Of a DNA stretch of 64,000 nucleotides, positions 33,890 to 42,751 are shown piece after piece. The first letter of the stretch is position 1; each line of letters begins with the position of its first letter. Made by a program: the position numbers and the translations under genes. The DNA is from Candidatus Latescibacterota bacterium. GTDB taxonomy: Bacteria > Latescibacterota > UBA2968 > UBA8231. The notes below the pieces were generated by a model. It was not told the DNA's origin. It saw only the letters and a program-made list of their open reading frames with translations, and ran no database searches. The DNA lies in NCBI GenBank assembly GCA_022827835.1, contig JAJEIO010000029.1:248001-312000 (forward strand). The letters are read 5' to 3'.

Positions 33890-34974
33890 GGTTTGACTTC
33901 TTTTCCAAAACAATACAACACGCCGTCGGTAGCTCCGATGACGAGATGATCGGCGGCGATGGCCGGCGAAGCCGCGATGGCCGCGCCCGTTTCAAAGCGC
34001 CAGACTTCTGCGCCCGATGCGAGCGCGAGGGCGATGAGCGCACGGGCACCTGCATAAATATAATCACCGGCGATGACCGGCGAGGAATCCACCCGCGCTC
34101 CCGCTGCAAAAGTCCACAAGGGTTGGCCGGTTTGCGGGTCAAGGGCGTGTACGAGCTTGTCTCGGCCGCCGATGACGACTGCTTGGTCGGTGACGGCTGG
34201 CGACGAGTAAAACGGGAATTTCCGCACTGCGTGGGCGTAGCGCCAGCGGATTGCTCCTGTGTCTAAATTGATGCCGAGTACTTCGTTGCCAAAGGTGCCT
34301 AGATATGCGCGACCCGCGTGGATAGCTGCGCTAGAGGCCACGTATCCGCCGAGCTCAAGCTGCTGGTGCTGCGTGCCGTCGGCGCGATTCAAAAGCCGCA
34401 AGTATCCGTCGCAACCGGCTACGGCGACACGGTTTTTATATAACGCCGGTGTACTGTGAATATATCCCTCTGTGGCGATTTTCCAAATCAGGGTTCCGGT
34501 GGTTGCGTCGAGGCAGTACAGGTGCTGGTCATAGCTGCCGAAGTAGAGACGGTCGTCGGTATGGTTGGCCGAAGAGATGATGCCAGCGTCGGCGGCGAAA
34601 GTCCAGCGGCGCTGACCGCTGTGGATAGCGACGGCGTGGAAGGTGCCGGCTTCGTCGCCGAAGTACACGGTACTGTCGGCGATGGTGGGGGAGGACTTGA
34701 TTTCGTCGTCGGCTTGGTACTGCCATACTAGCGCGCCGGTGTGCAAGTCGAGTGCGTAGAGCTGGCCGTCGAGCGAGCCGACGTACACTGTGCCTTCGTG
34801 GATGGCGGCGGTGGATTCGATGGCGTCTTGGGTGGGGTAGGCCCACAGCAGCGTTAAGGGTGGATCGAGATCGGAGGTGGCGACGCCGGTGAGTTGGGGG
34901 TTGCCGCGGAAGGTGTTCCAAGTGTCGGCGGCGGCTGTGGTGACTAGGAGTAAGGTTAAGAAGTAGAGTGGCAT
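33886..34974 (-). CDS. Secreted PQQ-like beta-propeller, first gene of the large operon
   Basis: A 362-residue protein with a signal peptide (LYFLTLLLVTTAAA) and the opening DTWNTFRGNPQLTG. Seven or eight short blades follow with the pattern LDLHTGALVWQYQ, LDATTGTLIWK, LDPQTGQPLWTF and so on; the spacing is tighter (about 40 residues) than in the tandem paralogues downstream. This is the BamB-like form of the PQQ_2 propeller. The stop overlaps the radical-SAM start. The promoter of the operon should lie in 34975-35189, divergent from the ABC exporter. Confidence 0.8.
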   Translation of the reverse strand: MPLYFLTLLLVTTAAADTWNTFRGNPQLTGVATSDLDPPLTLLWAYPTQDAIESTAAIHEGTVYVGSLDGQLYALDLHTGALVWQYQADDEIKSSPTIADSTVYFGDEAGTFHAVAIHSGQRRWTFAADAGIISSANHTDDRLYFGSYDQHLYCLDATTGTLIWKIATEGYIHSTPALYKNRVAVAGCDGYLRLLNRADGTQHQQLELGGYVASSAAIHAGRAYLGTFGNEVLGINLDTGAIRWRYAHAVRKFPFYSSPAVTDQAVVIGGRDKLVHALDPQTGQPLWTFAAGARVDSSPVIAGDYIYAGARALIALALASGAEVWRFETGAAIAASPAIAADHLVIGATDGVLYCFGKEVKP

Positions 34975-34994
34975 ATTTTGTTGGTTGAGAGATT

Positions 34995-35150
34995 ATGAAC
35001 GAAAGTAAAGAAGAGGGCGAAAAATTGCTAATTTGGTGGAAGACGCCAGCCTTGACAGAGTTTGCGCAAACGCGGAAACTCCGACAGCAACACCCGCAAT
35101 CTGATGTCCTTGATTCACTACACGATCTTGCTGATGGACTAGGTCGATAG
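34995..35150 (+). CDS. Small ORF (51 codons) upstream of ABC exporter
   Basis: ATG 34995 to TAG 35150 encodes a charged 51-residue peptide (MNESKEEGEKLLIWWKTPAL...) with no Cys and no membrane segment. A GAGAG sequence 4 bp upstream could serve as the ribosome-binding site. It ends 39 bp before the ABC exporter start and may be its leader or partner, or it may be non-coding. The Trp-Trp pair and the acidic N-terminus are the only notable marks. Confidence 0.3.
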   Translation: MNESKEEGEKLLIWWKTPALTEFAQTRKLRQQHPQSDVLDSLHDLADGLGR

Positions 35151-35189
35151 TTGACCGCATTCAGACAGGGATAAGGGTAGTAGGCTGCA

Positions 35190-37043
35190 ATGGCGGATAA
35201 GGAAGACTCAGGACTCGCGATTCTCCGGGCCATAGCCCAGATAATCGAATATTACCCTCGGTGCGTCCGCCTGATTTGGGATGCGGCCAAGCTGTCTGTC
35301 ATCCTCGCTGTCGGAATGAGCATGCTCAGTGCTGTGGTCCCGGCAGCGCAGGTCTGGATCACCAAGATTGTCATCGACAACGTAGTCAGCGCCGTGAGTA
35401 ATGGGGATGGAGCCGCAGTGGACTGGATCGAGCTGCTGATACCGGTTGCTGGTGTTTTCAGCGTTTGGATTCTGGGATCTCTATGTGGAGCGGCCGCGAA
35501 TGGGCTACAGGCAAAAGTCGGGTATCTTGTCCGCCAGCACAGCCAGTATTTGATCCTGAGGAAGGCGGCTCGGCTCGACCTTGCCTTCTTCGAGAACCCG
35601 GCCTTTTTCGATGAAATGGAGAAGGCTAGGAGCGAAAGTAGCTATCGCGCCTACAACCTCGCCGTCTTGTCCCTAGTAATCGTCTCCTCATTGACCGGCC
35701 TTGCAGCCATGTTGGCAGTGCTGCTCGCAGTGCATTGGGCCGCGCCAATAATACTGCTTATCACTGCGGCACCACAGGTGATCGTCGGCGGTCATTACGC
35801 TGGAAAGCGCTTCGCATTGGTCGGAGCAATGGCCAGTAATCGGCGCATGGCAGAATACATGTCGCGGCTACTCGGCTCTCGCGAGGCAGTCAAGGAGATC
35901 CGCATCTTCGCACTGCACGAGGAATTGCTGAGACGATTCCACAATTTTTGGGGCTTATTCGGCAAGGAAACATTTCGCCTCCGATTCGCCGAGGAACGAT
36001 TCGGTTTTCTCCTAGGATTGATTACGATGATAGGGACGGCATCCATCTGGGCTTACGCTGTCGTGCGAGCCGTGGGTGGCCATATCAGCGTGGGCACCGT
36101 GGCCCTTGCGTTCCAGGCTGCTGAGCAGGGACGGTCTGGGTTCTCTAGGCTGTTCAGGGATCTTGGGGTGTTCTACGAACATACGATTTTCGCCGGGATT
36201 CTCTTTCGGTTCCTCGATCTCGACCCTCGCTCAGTTGAAGGGGCGCTGGCACCACCGCCCGCGTCGCCTGCACCAGTTCCCGACCGTCTAACTCAGAGCA
36301 TTGAGTTCCGGAATGTCTCCTTCCGCTATCCAGGCTCCGACAAGTATGTGGTAAAGAACGTCTCTTTTACTATCAGGGCGCGCGAATCGGTAGCTATTGT
36401 CGGGGAGAACGGAGCGGGTAAGACGACCGTCGTCAAGCTTTTGGCGCGGTTCTACGATCCTACGGAAGGCGCTATTTACTTGGGTGGACGAGATCTCCGG
36501 GAATACGATCTGGCAAGCCTGCGCCGCCAAATCGGGGTGATCTTCCAGGATTTCGTTCGCTACGATCTCTCAGCCAAGGAGAACGTCGGCTTTGGTCAAG
36601 TGGACCTGTTGGACGACGATGACCGGATCGAACGCGCGGCATGCGAGGGTGGTGCCTCGGACCTGATCAAGGGGCTGCCGAAAGGATACGACACGATCCT
36701 GGGAAAGGAATTCGACGAGGGGGTTGATTTGTCTGGTGGGGAGTGGCAGAAGATCGCGCTGAGTCGTGCGTTTATGAAAGAGGCTGAGGTTCTCATCTTG
36801 GACGAGCCTACAGCCGCCCTCGATGCGTTCGCTGAACGCGATGTTTTTTCGCGCTTTGCCGAGCTTACCTCAGACCGAACGGCGATCTTCATCTCCCACC
36901 GCTTCTCTACCGTCCGCATGGCCGATTACATCCTTGTTCTGCAGCAGGGAGAGCTTGTCGAGCAGGGGAGCCATGAGCAACTATTGGCCGAGGACGGGAG
37001 GTACGCGCAGATGTTTAATACTCAGGCGAAGCAGTATCGGTAG
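35190..37043 (+). CDS. ABC exporter, fused membrane and ATP-binding domains
   Basis: A 617-residue half-transporter that should act as a dimer. Six membrane segments fill residues about 30-330; the nucleotide-binding domain covers 370-610 with Walker A GENGAGKTTVVK, signature LSGGEWQKIALSRAF, Walker B VLILDEPTAALD and switch ISHRFSTV. The family exports lipids, peptides or drugs; the lack of an N-terminal C39 peptidase domain means it does not process a leader itself. It resembles exporters often found beside peptide natural-product genes, but only a small ORF (34995-35150) lies upstream. Base composition is somewhat lower in G+C than in the flanking operons. Confidence 0.85.
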   Translation: MADKEDSGLAILRAIAQIIEYYPRCVRLIWDAAKLSVILAVGMSMLSAVVPAAQVWITKIVIDNVVSAVSNGDGAAVDWIELLIPVAGVFSVWILGSLCGAAANGLQAKVGYLVRQHSQYLILRKAARLDLAFFENPAFFDEMEKARSESSYRAYNLAVLSLVIVSSLTGLAAMLAVLLAVHWAAPIILLITAAPQVIVGGHYAGKRFALVGAMASNRRMAEYMSRLLGSREAVKEIRIFALHEELLRRFHNFWGLFGKETFRLRFAEERFGFLLGLITMIGTASIWAYAVVRAVGGHISVGTVALAFQAAEQGRSGFSRLFRDLGVFYEHTIFAGILFRFLDLDPRSVEGALAPPPASPAPVPDRLTQSIEFRNVSFRYPGSDKYVVKNVSFTIRARESVAIVGENGAGKTTVVKLLARFYDPTEGAIYLGGRDLREYDLASLRRQIGVIFQDFVRYDLSAKENVGFGQVDLLDDDDRIERAACEGGASDLIKGLPKGYDTILGKEFDEGVDLSGGEWQKIALSRAFMKEAEVLILDEPTAALDAFAERDVFSRFAELTSDRTAIFISHRFSTVRMADYILVLQQGELVEQGSHEQLLAEDGRYAQMFNTQAKQYR

Positions 37044-37074
37044 GGGCGAAGTTTGGAGGTAGAAGACGGAGCAA

Positions 37075-37767
37075 TTACTGAATTATATGTAGGCCGTGTA
37101 CATTGCCTCCTTCTGCATCAAACCGACTCTTTATAATGGGAAAAAATCTATTGTCAGATCTTTCATAGTAACGAAAAATAACATATGCGATTACATCTGC
37201 TAACTGTATCAGTCTAGATGCCTTTGAATCCAAAAATAAAGGAACCTCAGCGAGGTTTCTTAGCACCCCCCAACTATGACCAATCGTTCTGAAATTAGTA
37301 GCCAATGCCTGTAACGACGATTCATAAGTTGATTTGTCAAAAATAATAATTCCTCTCTGTGTGTCGTTGTTCCTATAAAGTCTCATTAGGTACAAATCGA
37401 AACGATTAGATAATTGTTCAAAAGCTGTTTCAACTGGATCTGCAGGTGATATAGAGGATTTCTTGATTACGCTGGCAAATATCCGATTAGATATGTGTGA
37501 ATTAGCGAGCACCTGTAAAATATCTTCAATAGCCTTGAATCTTGTCTCTCGGGGGTGACGCCTCCATATACCCTTACCATTTAGAATTGGATTACCGTGA
37601 AGTTCAATTTCGTCTGGATTGGCTGGATCAAATCTGGCTGCTATCTTATCAAGCTCATTGGAAATCCAGAAACTTTGCCGTTCAAAGACAGAGACACCTG
37701 CTAGGACCAAATAGTTTTGGTTAGGATCCTTTGGCGAACCAGACTCGTCAGCGTACAATAAGTGCAT
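37075..37767 (-). CDS. DUF3800 domain protein
   Basis: A 230-residue protein with the DUF3800 signature at the N-terminus (LLYADESGSPKDPNQNYLVLAG), a central acidic residue in GIIIFDKS and the C-terminal SRLIQLADVIAYVIFRYYE. DUF3800 has an RNase H-like fold and appears often in accessory and defence regions; its activity is not established that I can cite. The gene is markedly A+T-rich compared with the rest of the window, a sign of recent transfer. It converges on the ABC exporter gene. Confidence 0.8.
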   Translation of the reverse strand: MHLLYADESGSPKDPNQNYLVLAGVSVFERQSFWISNELDKIAARFDPANPDEIELHGNPILNGKGIWRRHPRETRFKAIEDILQVLANSHISNRIFASVIKKSSISPADPVETAFEQLSNRFDLYLMRLYRNNDTQRGIIIFDKSTYESSLQALATNFRTIGHSWGVLRNLAEVPLFLDSKASRLIQLADVIAYVIFRYYERSDNRFFPIIKSRFDAEGGNVHGLHIIQ

Positions 37768-37904
37768 GATTTTTCCCTAAACAAAAAAAGACAGTCAAGG
37801 GAAGACCAAGCTTCCACGGTCCAATGGGGTCAGACCTCTCGACTGTCAAGTATATTTTATTAGATTGCTGAATTCAAGTCAAGTCTTCGAAATAATAAAG
37901 CAGG

Positions 37905-38165
37905 ATGTTGATTGTGACTAAAGTCACCTTAGAATTGCCGGATGAAGTGTTCTCCGCTTTGCGTCGTTCGCCAGAGGAGTTCGTCGCTGAACTGCGCCTA
38001 GCCGGGGCTATTCACTGGTATGAACGAGGGGTAATCTCGCAAGAAAAGGCCGCCCATATAGCCGGTCTGGATCGCACCGACTTCCTCATGGCTGTAGCCC
38101 GTGAGCAAGTGGATGTCTTTGCGGTGGATCTCGACTCATTGAAAAGCGAACTAGATCGTGGCTGA
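37905..38165 (+). CDS. UPF0175 family protein
   Basis: An 86-residue protein matching UPF0175: VTLELPDEVFSALRRSPEEFVAELRL with an all-helical C-terminal half (YERGVISQEKAAHIAGLDRTDFLMAVARE) that carries a helix-turn-helix-like IAGLDR-TDFL turn. Members are often the antitoxin-like partner of a PIN or DUF3368 toxin, but no such gene lies directly downstream here; the next gene is convergent. The upstream 137 bp are A+T-rich and hold short inverted repeats (37790-37796 with 37841-37847). Confidence 0.75.
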   Translation: MLIVTKVTLELPDEVFSALRRSPEEFVAELRLAGAIHWYERGVISQEKAAHIAGLDRTDFLMAVAREQVDVFAVDLDSLKSELDRG

Positions 38166-38205
38166 AAAACCAGCCATCGATGTTTTCCTTCTCATTTCTC
38201 CTCTA

Positions 38206-39333
38206 TCAAAACGCCATCTCATAAAGCCGCAGGAAGTCCGCTTCTTGCAAAGGAAGCGGGTTGAATGTACCGGTCCACTGCCCAGCGGCTTCTTGGGCCA
38301 TGACAGGTAGGTCACTTGTGGTGACCTGACAATCGGCGAGTCGGCGCGGTAGTCCTGCTATAGCACACAATTCTTCGATATAGGCGGCGAGCGAGAGGGC
38401 GCTGCCGTTGAGTTGGATGTCTGCGCACAGTTCGCCGTATAGATCGTCCACTATTTGGCCATTCAAGCGGATCACGTGTGGCAGCATCAGGGCTACGGCG
38501 CGGCCGTGGGAGAGTGGGTAGTGGGCGGTGAGGGGGTTAGCGGTGGCGTGGGCGGCACCGAGCATGGAGTTTTCGATGGCAGTGCCGGCTAGGTGGGCAC
38601 CTAAGAGCATGGCGTCGGCGGCGTTTTGGGGATCGGTGACGGCTGCTTCGTAGTGGGGCGCTAGTAGCTGCCAGGCTTGGCGGGCGAACATTTGCGAGAG
38701 GGGCGTGCGGCGGGTAGAAACGTAGCTTTCGACGGCATGGGCGAGGGCGTCGATACCGGCGTCAGCGCGGACGCGCTGGGGGACGCTGGTCAGCACGTTT
38801 GGGTCGAGGATGGCGATGTGGAAGCGCGCTTTGCGGTCGCCGCAGGCCATTTTGGCATTGGTGTCGGCGCAGGTAATAAGGGCGTAGGATTGGGCCTCGC
38901 TGCCCGTTCCGGCTGTGGTGGGGATGCCGATGGAGGGCAGCATGGGTTGGGTGGCTTTGCCGTAACCTTGGTAGGACTGCATTTGGCCGCCGTTGGTCAA
39001 TAGGAAATTGATGCCCTTGGCGCAGTCCATGGCGCTGCCGCCGCCCAAGGCGACGATTAGGTCGATGGGGCCGTGGGTGCGGGCGTGGTGGACGCCAGCG
39101 GCTACGTGCTCGGTCGTGGGGTTTTCCGCTACGGCGGAAAAAGTGGTTGTCGTTAGGCCGGCGTTTTGTAGCGCGTGATGGGCTTGTTCGGCGAGGCCAA
39201 CTTGGATGAGGCCGGGGTCGGTTACTAGTAGGGCGCGGCGGCCGGCCAATGCGCTGGCGAGGTCGCCTAGCTGGCCGAGGGTTCCGGCACCAAAGACTAC
39301 GTGGATAGACGGATCAAAGTCGAAGGGAGTCAT
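38206..39333 (-). CDS. Iron-containing alcohol dehydrogenase
   Basis: The start is ATG 39333 (MTPFDFDPSIHVVFGAGTL); the open frame upstream to 39942 is noise over the aldehyde dehydrogenase gene. The 375-residue enzyme is a group III Fe-ADH. It has the NAD(P) motif GGGSAMDCAKG, the substrate-site TAGTGSEAQ, and the metal ligands D-A-G-I-D-A-L-A-H-A-V-E-S and H-x9-H in AHYPLSHGRAVALMLPH. It should interconvert an alcohol and an aldehyde. It overlaps the aldehyde dehydrogenase gene by 4 bp, so the two probably form a two-step alcohol-to-acid pathway. Confidence 0.9.
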   Translation of the reverse strand: MTPFDFDPSIHVVFGAGTLGQLGDLASALAGRRALLVTDPGLIQVGLAEQAHHALQNAGLTTTTFSAVAENPTTEHVAAGVHHARTHGPIDLIVALGGGSAMDCAKGINFLLTNGGQMQSYQGYGKATQPMLPSIGIPTTAGTGSEAQSYALITCADTNAKMACGDRKARFHIAILDPNVLTSVPQRVRADAGIDALAHAVESYVSTRRTPLSQMFARQAWQLLAPHYEAAVTDPQNAADAMLLGAHLAGTAIENSMLGAAHATANPLTAHYPLSHGRAVALMLPHVIRLNGQIVDDLYGELCADIQLNGSALSLAAYIEELCAIAGLPRRLADCQVTTSDLPVMAQEAAGQWTGTFNPLPLQEADFLRLYEMAF

Positions 39334-40727
39334 CCGGCCCTGCGCTGCAAGGCGCGTTGCTGGTAGAGGAAGTCGAAGAGGTTGCCCTCGTGCGGCTGGT
39401 CCCAGGCGATCTCGTGGGTGGGGATCGGGCCGAGGTTGAGGCGTTCGATGTGGGGCGCGGCGAGCAGTTGGCGCGTTAGGTCCTCGTCCTCGGTGAGGGC
39501 GGTAGCTACCAGCGTTGGGCCGATGCGTGTGACCATTTCTTCTTGTGGGACTTCTACTACCGAGGCGAACGGAAAGAGATATTCGGTGTTGGCGAGCGGA
39601 TGTTGCCAGTCGGAGGCGTGGATCAAGGTTGGGTTGAGGAAGGTGCAGCCGCCAGTCTCGGCGACGCGTTCGCCTTGGCCTCTGGCCGTGTCTTGGGCGT
39701 CGTCGCCGAGTTGGCCGTCGATTAGGGCTGAGATCTGGTGCGCTACGGCGGGGTTGGAGAAGGCGGCGATTTGGGCTTGGGGGTCGTCGAGGGGGCGGGC
39801 CTGGATTTGGCTTAGGCGTTCGCCGAGGGCGGTGGCGATTGCGCGACCGTGGGCGGGCACCCAGACGCCGGAGGCGTTGAGGCAGGAGCGGCCTCCGTTG
39901 GAAGCGATTGAGGCGACCATGAGGTCGAGGTAGTGCTCCCATTGGTCGATTTTGTCCGCGCCGATGATGATCTTGCTGCGTCCTGGTCCGTGTAGTTGGA
40001 CGCGAGGGTCGTCACGCCAAGGGGCGACGGTAGGACCGCCGCCGAATAGCAGCGAGCGATTGCAGCGGAGCAGGATTTCGGTGCTGCCGCCGTGGTCGGT
40101 CGGGTAATAGTTCAGGGCTTGGGGTGGGCAGCCGGCCGCGATCAGGGATTGGGCGATGCGGTAGGGCGTCCACGGTTCTTCGCGGCCTGGCTTGAGCACC
40201 AGCGGGATTTTGAGCGGGATGGCTGGTAGCCACAGTGCGTGGACGCCGGGCGAGTTGCTGGGTAGGATGCAGCCGAGGGCTTGGGCGTGGGACGAGAAAT
40301 GAAGCGGACTTGGGCCGTCGTCGAGGACGGTTAGGTCTAAGCCTCGGGTCAGGCCGCTGAGCACGGCGGGCATTTCGACGCCGACGCGGTGGATTTTGTC
40401 CATGTTGGCGCGGGCCAGCGACTGCGGTAGGCCGGTGGTGGCCGAGACTTGCGCGACGTAGTCGTCTGGGGTTTGGCTATCATCGCCTAAAGGCAGTTCG
40501 GCATGCAGAAAGAGGTCGGCGGCCCGCTGGCAGATGGCGACTAGTTCGGCGACGGAGAGGGCTTGTAGTGCTTGGTGATTGCGCTCTTGGGCGGCTAAGT
40601 CGCGGGCGATTAGGCCTCGGTTGGCTTGGCTGACTTGGGCCAGGGGTTGGCCGGTGGCGATGTGGGCGACGGCGAGGCGGTCGAGGCTGGTGTAGGGCTG
40701 GCCGGCGCGGAGGATGGGTAGATGCAT
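39330..40727 (-). CDS. Aldehyde dehydrogenase family protein
   Basis: A 465-residue NAD(P)-dependent aldehyde dehydrogenase. The cofactor-binding region is at about residues 155-260 (LGCILPSNSPGVHALWLPAI, LVLKPGREEPWTPYRIAQSL) and the catalytic Cys lies in SNGGRSCLNASGVW. The C-terminal oligomerisation region is present. The sequence is divergent from classic ALDHs and the helical N-terminus (residues 20-80) is unusual. The stop overlaps the alcohol dehydrogenase start (ATGA), so the pair is translated together. Confidence 0.85.
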   Translation of the reverse strand: MHLPILRAGQPYTSLDRLAVAHIATGQPLAQVSQANRGLIARDLAAQERNHQALQALSVAELVAICQRAADLFLHAELPLGDDSQTPDDYVAQVSATTGLPQSLARANMDKIHRVGVEMPAVLSGLTRGLDLTVLDDGPSPLHFSSHAQALGCILPSNSPGVHALWLPAIPLKIPLVLKPGREEPWTPYRIAQSLIAAGCPPQALNYYPTDHGGSTEILLRCNRSLLFGGGPTVAPWRDDPRVQLHGPGRSKIIIGADKIDQWEHYLDLMVASIASNGGRSCLNASGVWVPAHGRAIATALGERLSQIQARPLDDPQAQIAAFSNPAVAHQISALIDGQLGDDAQDTARGQGERVAETGGCTFLNPTLIHASDWQHPLANTEYLFPFASVVEVPQEEMVTRIGPTLVATALTEDEDLTRQLLAAPHIERLNLGPIPTHEIAWDQPHEGNLFDFLYQQRALQRRAG

Positions 40728-40900
40728 GGGTTTGGGCTTTGGGTTGGAGTGAGATGTTGCGATCTATATTTGTAATCTGCACTAGTTTGGGGCGTTGGGA
40801 AAGGCGTATGAGGACGATCCACAGATCACATTGAAATAGCCGCTGCCGGAGAGATCTGTAGGCACGGTTGAGAAGTGTGCTTACCGCGACTTCGTTGGTC

Positions 40901-41173
40901 TCAAGAGTTACTCAACCGTTTCCGCGATTCGTCGATGACGGCTAAGTGCTCTTGCCAATCTGGTTCCCGTTCGGGGCCTTCCAGCGCGTCGCAGGCGCGG
41001 AAGAACTCTTCAAGATCGGCTGGGGATTTGAAGGGGTGGGATCGCTGCTGTTCTTCGAGCCGTCGGTAGGCGGCGGCTCTGAGCCACGCGCTCAAAGTCA
41101 TTCCCTCGCTCCGTGCCTGACGGACGAAGCGGTCACGGTCTTCGTCGGGGATCACTAGCTGAACTCTGGCCAC
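40901..41173 (-). CDS. Ribbon-helix-helix antitoxin-like protein
   Basis: The start chosen is GTG 41173, which has AAGGAG nine bases upstream; an ATG at 41200 is possible but poorly placed. The 90-residue product has a beta strand (ARVQLVIPDEDRDRFVRQAR) and two helices (MTLSAWLRAAAYRRLEEQQ), followed by an acidic tail (LEEFFRACDALEGPEREPDW). This is the layout of RHH antitoxins that pair with PIN-domain toxins. No toxin gene is recognisable in the 173 bp before the aldehyde dehydrogenase gene or upstream, so it is either solitary or a remnant. Confidence 0.55.
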   Translation of the reverse strand: MARVQLVIPDEDRDRFVRQARSEGMTLSAWLRAAAYRRLEEQQRSHPFKSPADLEEFFRACDALEGPEREPDWQEHLAVIDESRKRLSNS

Positions 41174-41437
41174 CTTCACCTGCTCCTTTTCTATAAGCAT
41201 ATGTATAGGACGATATACATGCCTATGCTGGAGATCAACCTTATCGAGTGGAAAATGTAGCCGAAATATCAGATACATTTCCTCGCTGTCGAAGAGTTTG
41301 TGATTTGCCCGCCTTGATAGATGATATGTGCGCTTGATGGTCTTCTTGCGAAAATTCGTCTATTCCATTATATATTATATAGACAAAAATTCACATAAAA
41401 CGCGATTTTTTGCAGTTCTACTATACATCATATCACC

Positions 41438-42244
41438 ATGCGCTCAGAGATTTCCATACCTAAGGGACGCCGCAGACTGTCCGACGTTATTCGGGCATCC
41501 GGCGACATCATTCATATTGCCGATGTTGAAGATGCCCTTGGCGTTAGCCGTTCCGACGCCGCTAAGCTACTCTCCCGTTGGAGAAGACAGGGCTGGCTGC
41601 GGCGCGTTGGCCCGGGTGCCTACGCACCAGTTGGCCTTGACTCCCTTGCCAGCGAGCAGGTTCTCGATGATCCCTGGGTGCTGGTGCCTGCGCTCTTCAA
41701 GCCGGCCTACATCGGCGGCCGGACTGCCGCCGAACACTGGGACCTGACGGAGCAGATCTTCCGCGATATTGTTGTGATGACAGCGCGGGTCGTGCGTGCT
41801 AAAAGCCAACAACATCATGGCGCACACTTTACCCTAAAGCATGTCCGGCAGGATATGATCTTCGGTACGAAGACCGTCTGGCGCGGAAGAACCCAGATCG
41901 CCGTATCGGACGTTCATCGCACCATCATCGACATGCTCAATAATCCGGACCTCGGAGCCGGCATCCAGCATGTTACCGACTGTCTTGAGACCTATTTCGA
42001 CCGCAAGGACAGGGATGACGACAAGCTAATTGCCTATGCAGATCGGCTCGGTAACGGTGCCGTATTCAAGCGTCTGGGCTTTCTGGTAGAATGCGGATCC
42101 GGCACTACCACCCTTATTGAGGCGTGCCGGGCGCGTCTGACCCAAGGCAACGCCAAACTTGACCCAGGGCTTTCATGTCGCCGTCTCATATCCCGATGGC
42201 GTCTTCTCATGCCTGAGAGCTGGCCCAAGGTCGCGTCCGCATGA
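41438..42244 (+). CDS. AbiEi-like type IV antitoxin, partner missing
   Basis: A 268-residue protein. The N-terminal winged helix is at residues about 10-60 (LSDVIRASGDIIHIADVEDALGV, KLLSRWRRQGWLRRVGPGAY), followed by the AbiEi C-terminal domain (YIGGRTAAEHWDLTEQIFRDI, VSDVHRTIIDMLNNP). The end LISRWRLLMPESW is the normal family terminus, so the gene is complete. AbiEi represses the abiE promoter and antagonises the AbiEii nucleotidyltransferase toxin encoded just downstream. Here the following 234 bp hold no such gene, and the next gene is a ubiquitin-like protein. A 160-bp A+T-rich stretch before the start may hold its promoter. Confidence 0.75.
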   Translation: MRSEISIPKGRRRLSDVIRASGDIIHIADVEDALGVSRSDAAKLLSRWRRQGWLRRVGPGAYAPVGLDSLASEQVLDDPWVLVPALFKPAYIGGRTAAEHWDLTEQIFRDIVVMTARVVRAKSQQHHGAHFTLKHVRQDMIFGTKTVWRGRTQIAVSDVHRTIIDMLNNPDLGAGIQHVTDCLETYFDRKDRDDDKLIAYADRLGNGAVFKRLGFLVECGSGTTTLIEACRARLTQGNAKLDPGLSCRRLISRWRLLMPESWPKVASA

Positions 42245-42478
42245 TCGGCCGCCGCATCGTTGGGGGGCTATCTGGCACGCCCAGTTTATCTCGGTGGGGT
42301 CTAGGCATGGCGTGGCTATTGCTCATGTAGCATCGACCGTATATATTCCGAAATTGAGACGAGTTTGCGGAGATAAGACTTCAGCGTAGTACTCATCTCG
42401 ACCTTGGCATGTGCCGAAAATCAATCGCGCTTGTGGCCCCTAGACAGGCTATTGCGACACTAACGGGAGGAGACGAAA

Positions 42479-42751
42479 ATGAGCAATAAAGTCGATCCGA
42501 TCGAACAAATCGAGAAGGTGAGTACAATAATAGTAAATGGCCGAGCCAGACAAGTCACAGTAGACGAGCTGTCGTTCGACGAATTGGTGGATTTGGCGTT
42601 TGATGATCCGGCACGTGGCCCACAGATCGTGTTTACGATCACATTTCGGAAAGCAGGTGGTCGGATCGAAGAGGGCGAACTCGACGAGGGACAAAGGTTG
42701 AAGTTACGGGACGGGACCGTGGTTAATGTTACGCGAACTGATCAGTCGTAA
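42479..42751 (+). CDS. Prokaryotic multiubiquitin-type ubiquitin-like protein, single domain
   Basis: A 90-residue beta-grasp protein of the multiubiquitin family: TIIVNGRARQVTVDELSFDE, then PQIVFTITFRKAGG, and EGELDEGQRLKLRDGTVVNV. There is one domain, where many relatives carry several in tandem. The C-terminus ends VTRTDQS and lacks the Gly-Gly tail that E1 enzymes normally activate, so either the tail chemistry differs or conjugation is not of the classic type. The start ATG 42479 has a strong GGGAGGAG site. It overlaps the E1-like gene by 26 bp and is the first gene of a compact A+T-richer operon. Confidence 0.8.
   Translation: MSNKVDPIEQIEKVSTIIVNGRARQVTVDELSFDELVDLAFDDPARGPQIVFTITFRKAGGRIEEGELDEGQRLKLRDGTVVNVTRTDQS

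Noticed and set aside
37790..37847. Inverted repeats upstream of the UPF0175 gene, considered as a terminator or att site
   Set aside because: The stem is only 7 bp with a 44-bp loop, there is no U-run, and no integrase is nearby.
42245..42478. Possible AbiEii toxin gene after the AbiEi-like gene
   Set aside because: The gap is only 234 bp and the frames in it are at most about 30 codons with no nucleotidyltransferase motif.
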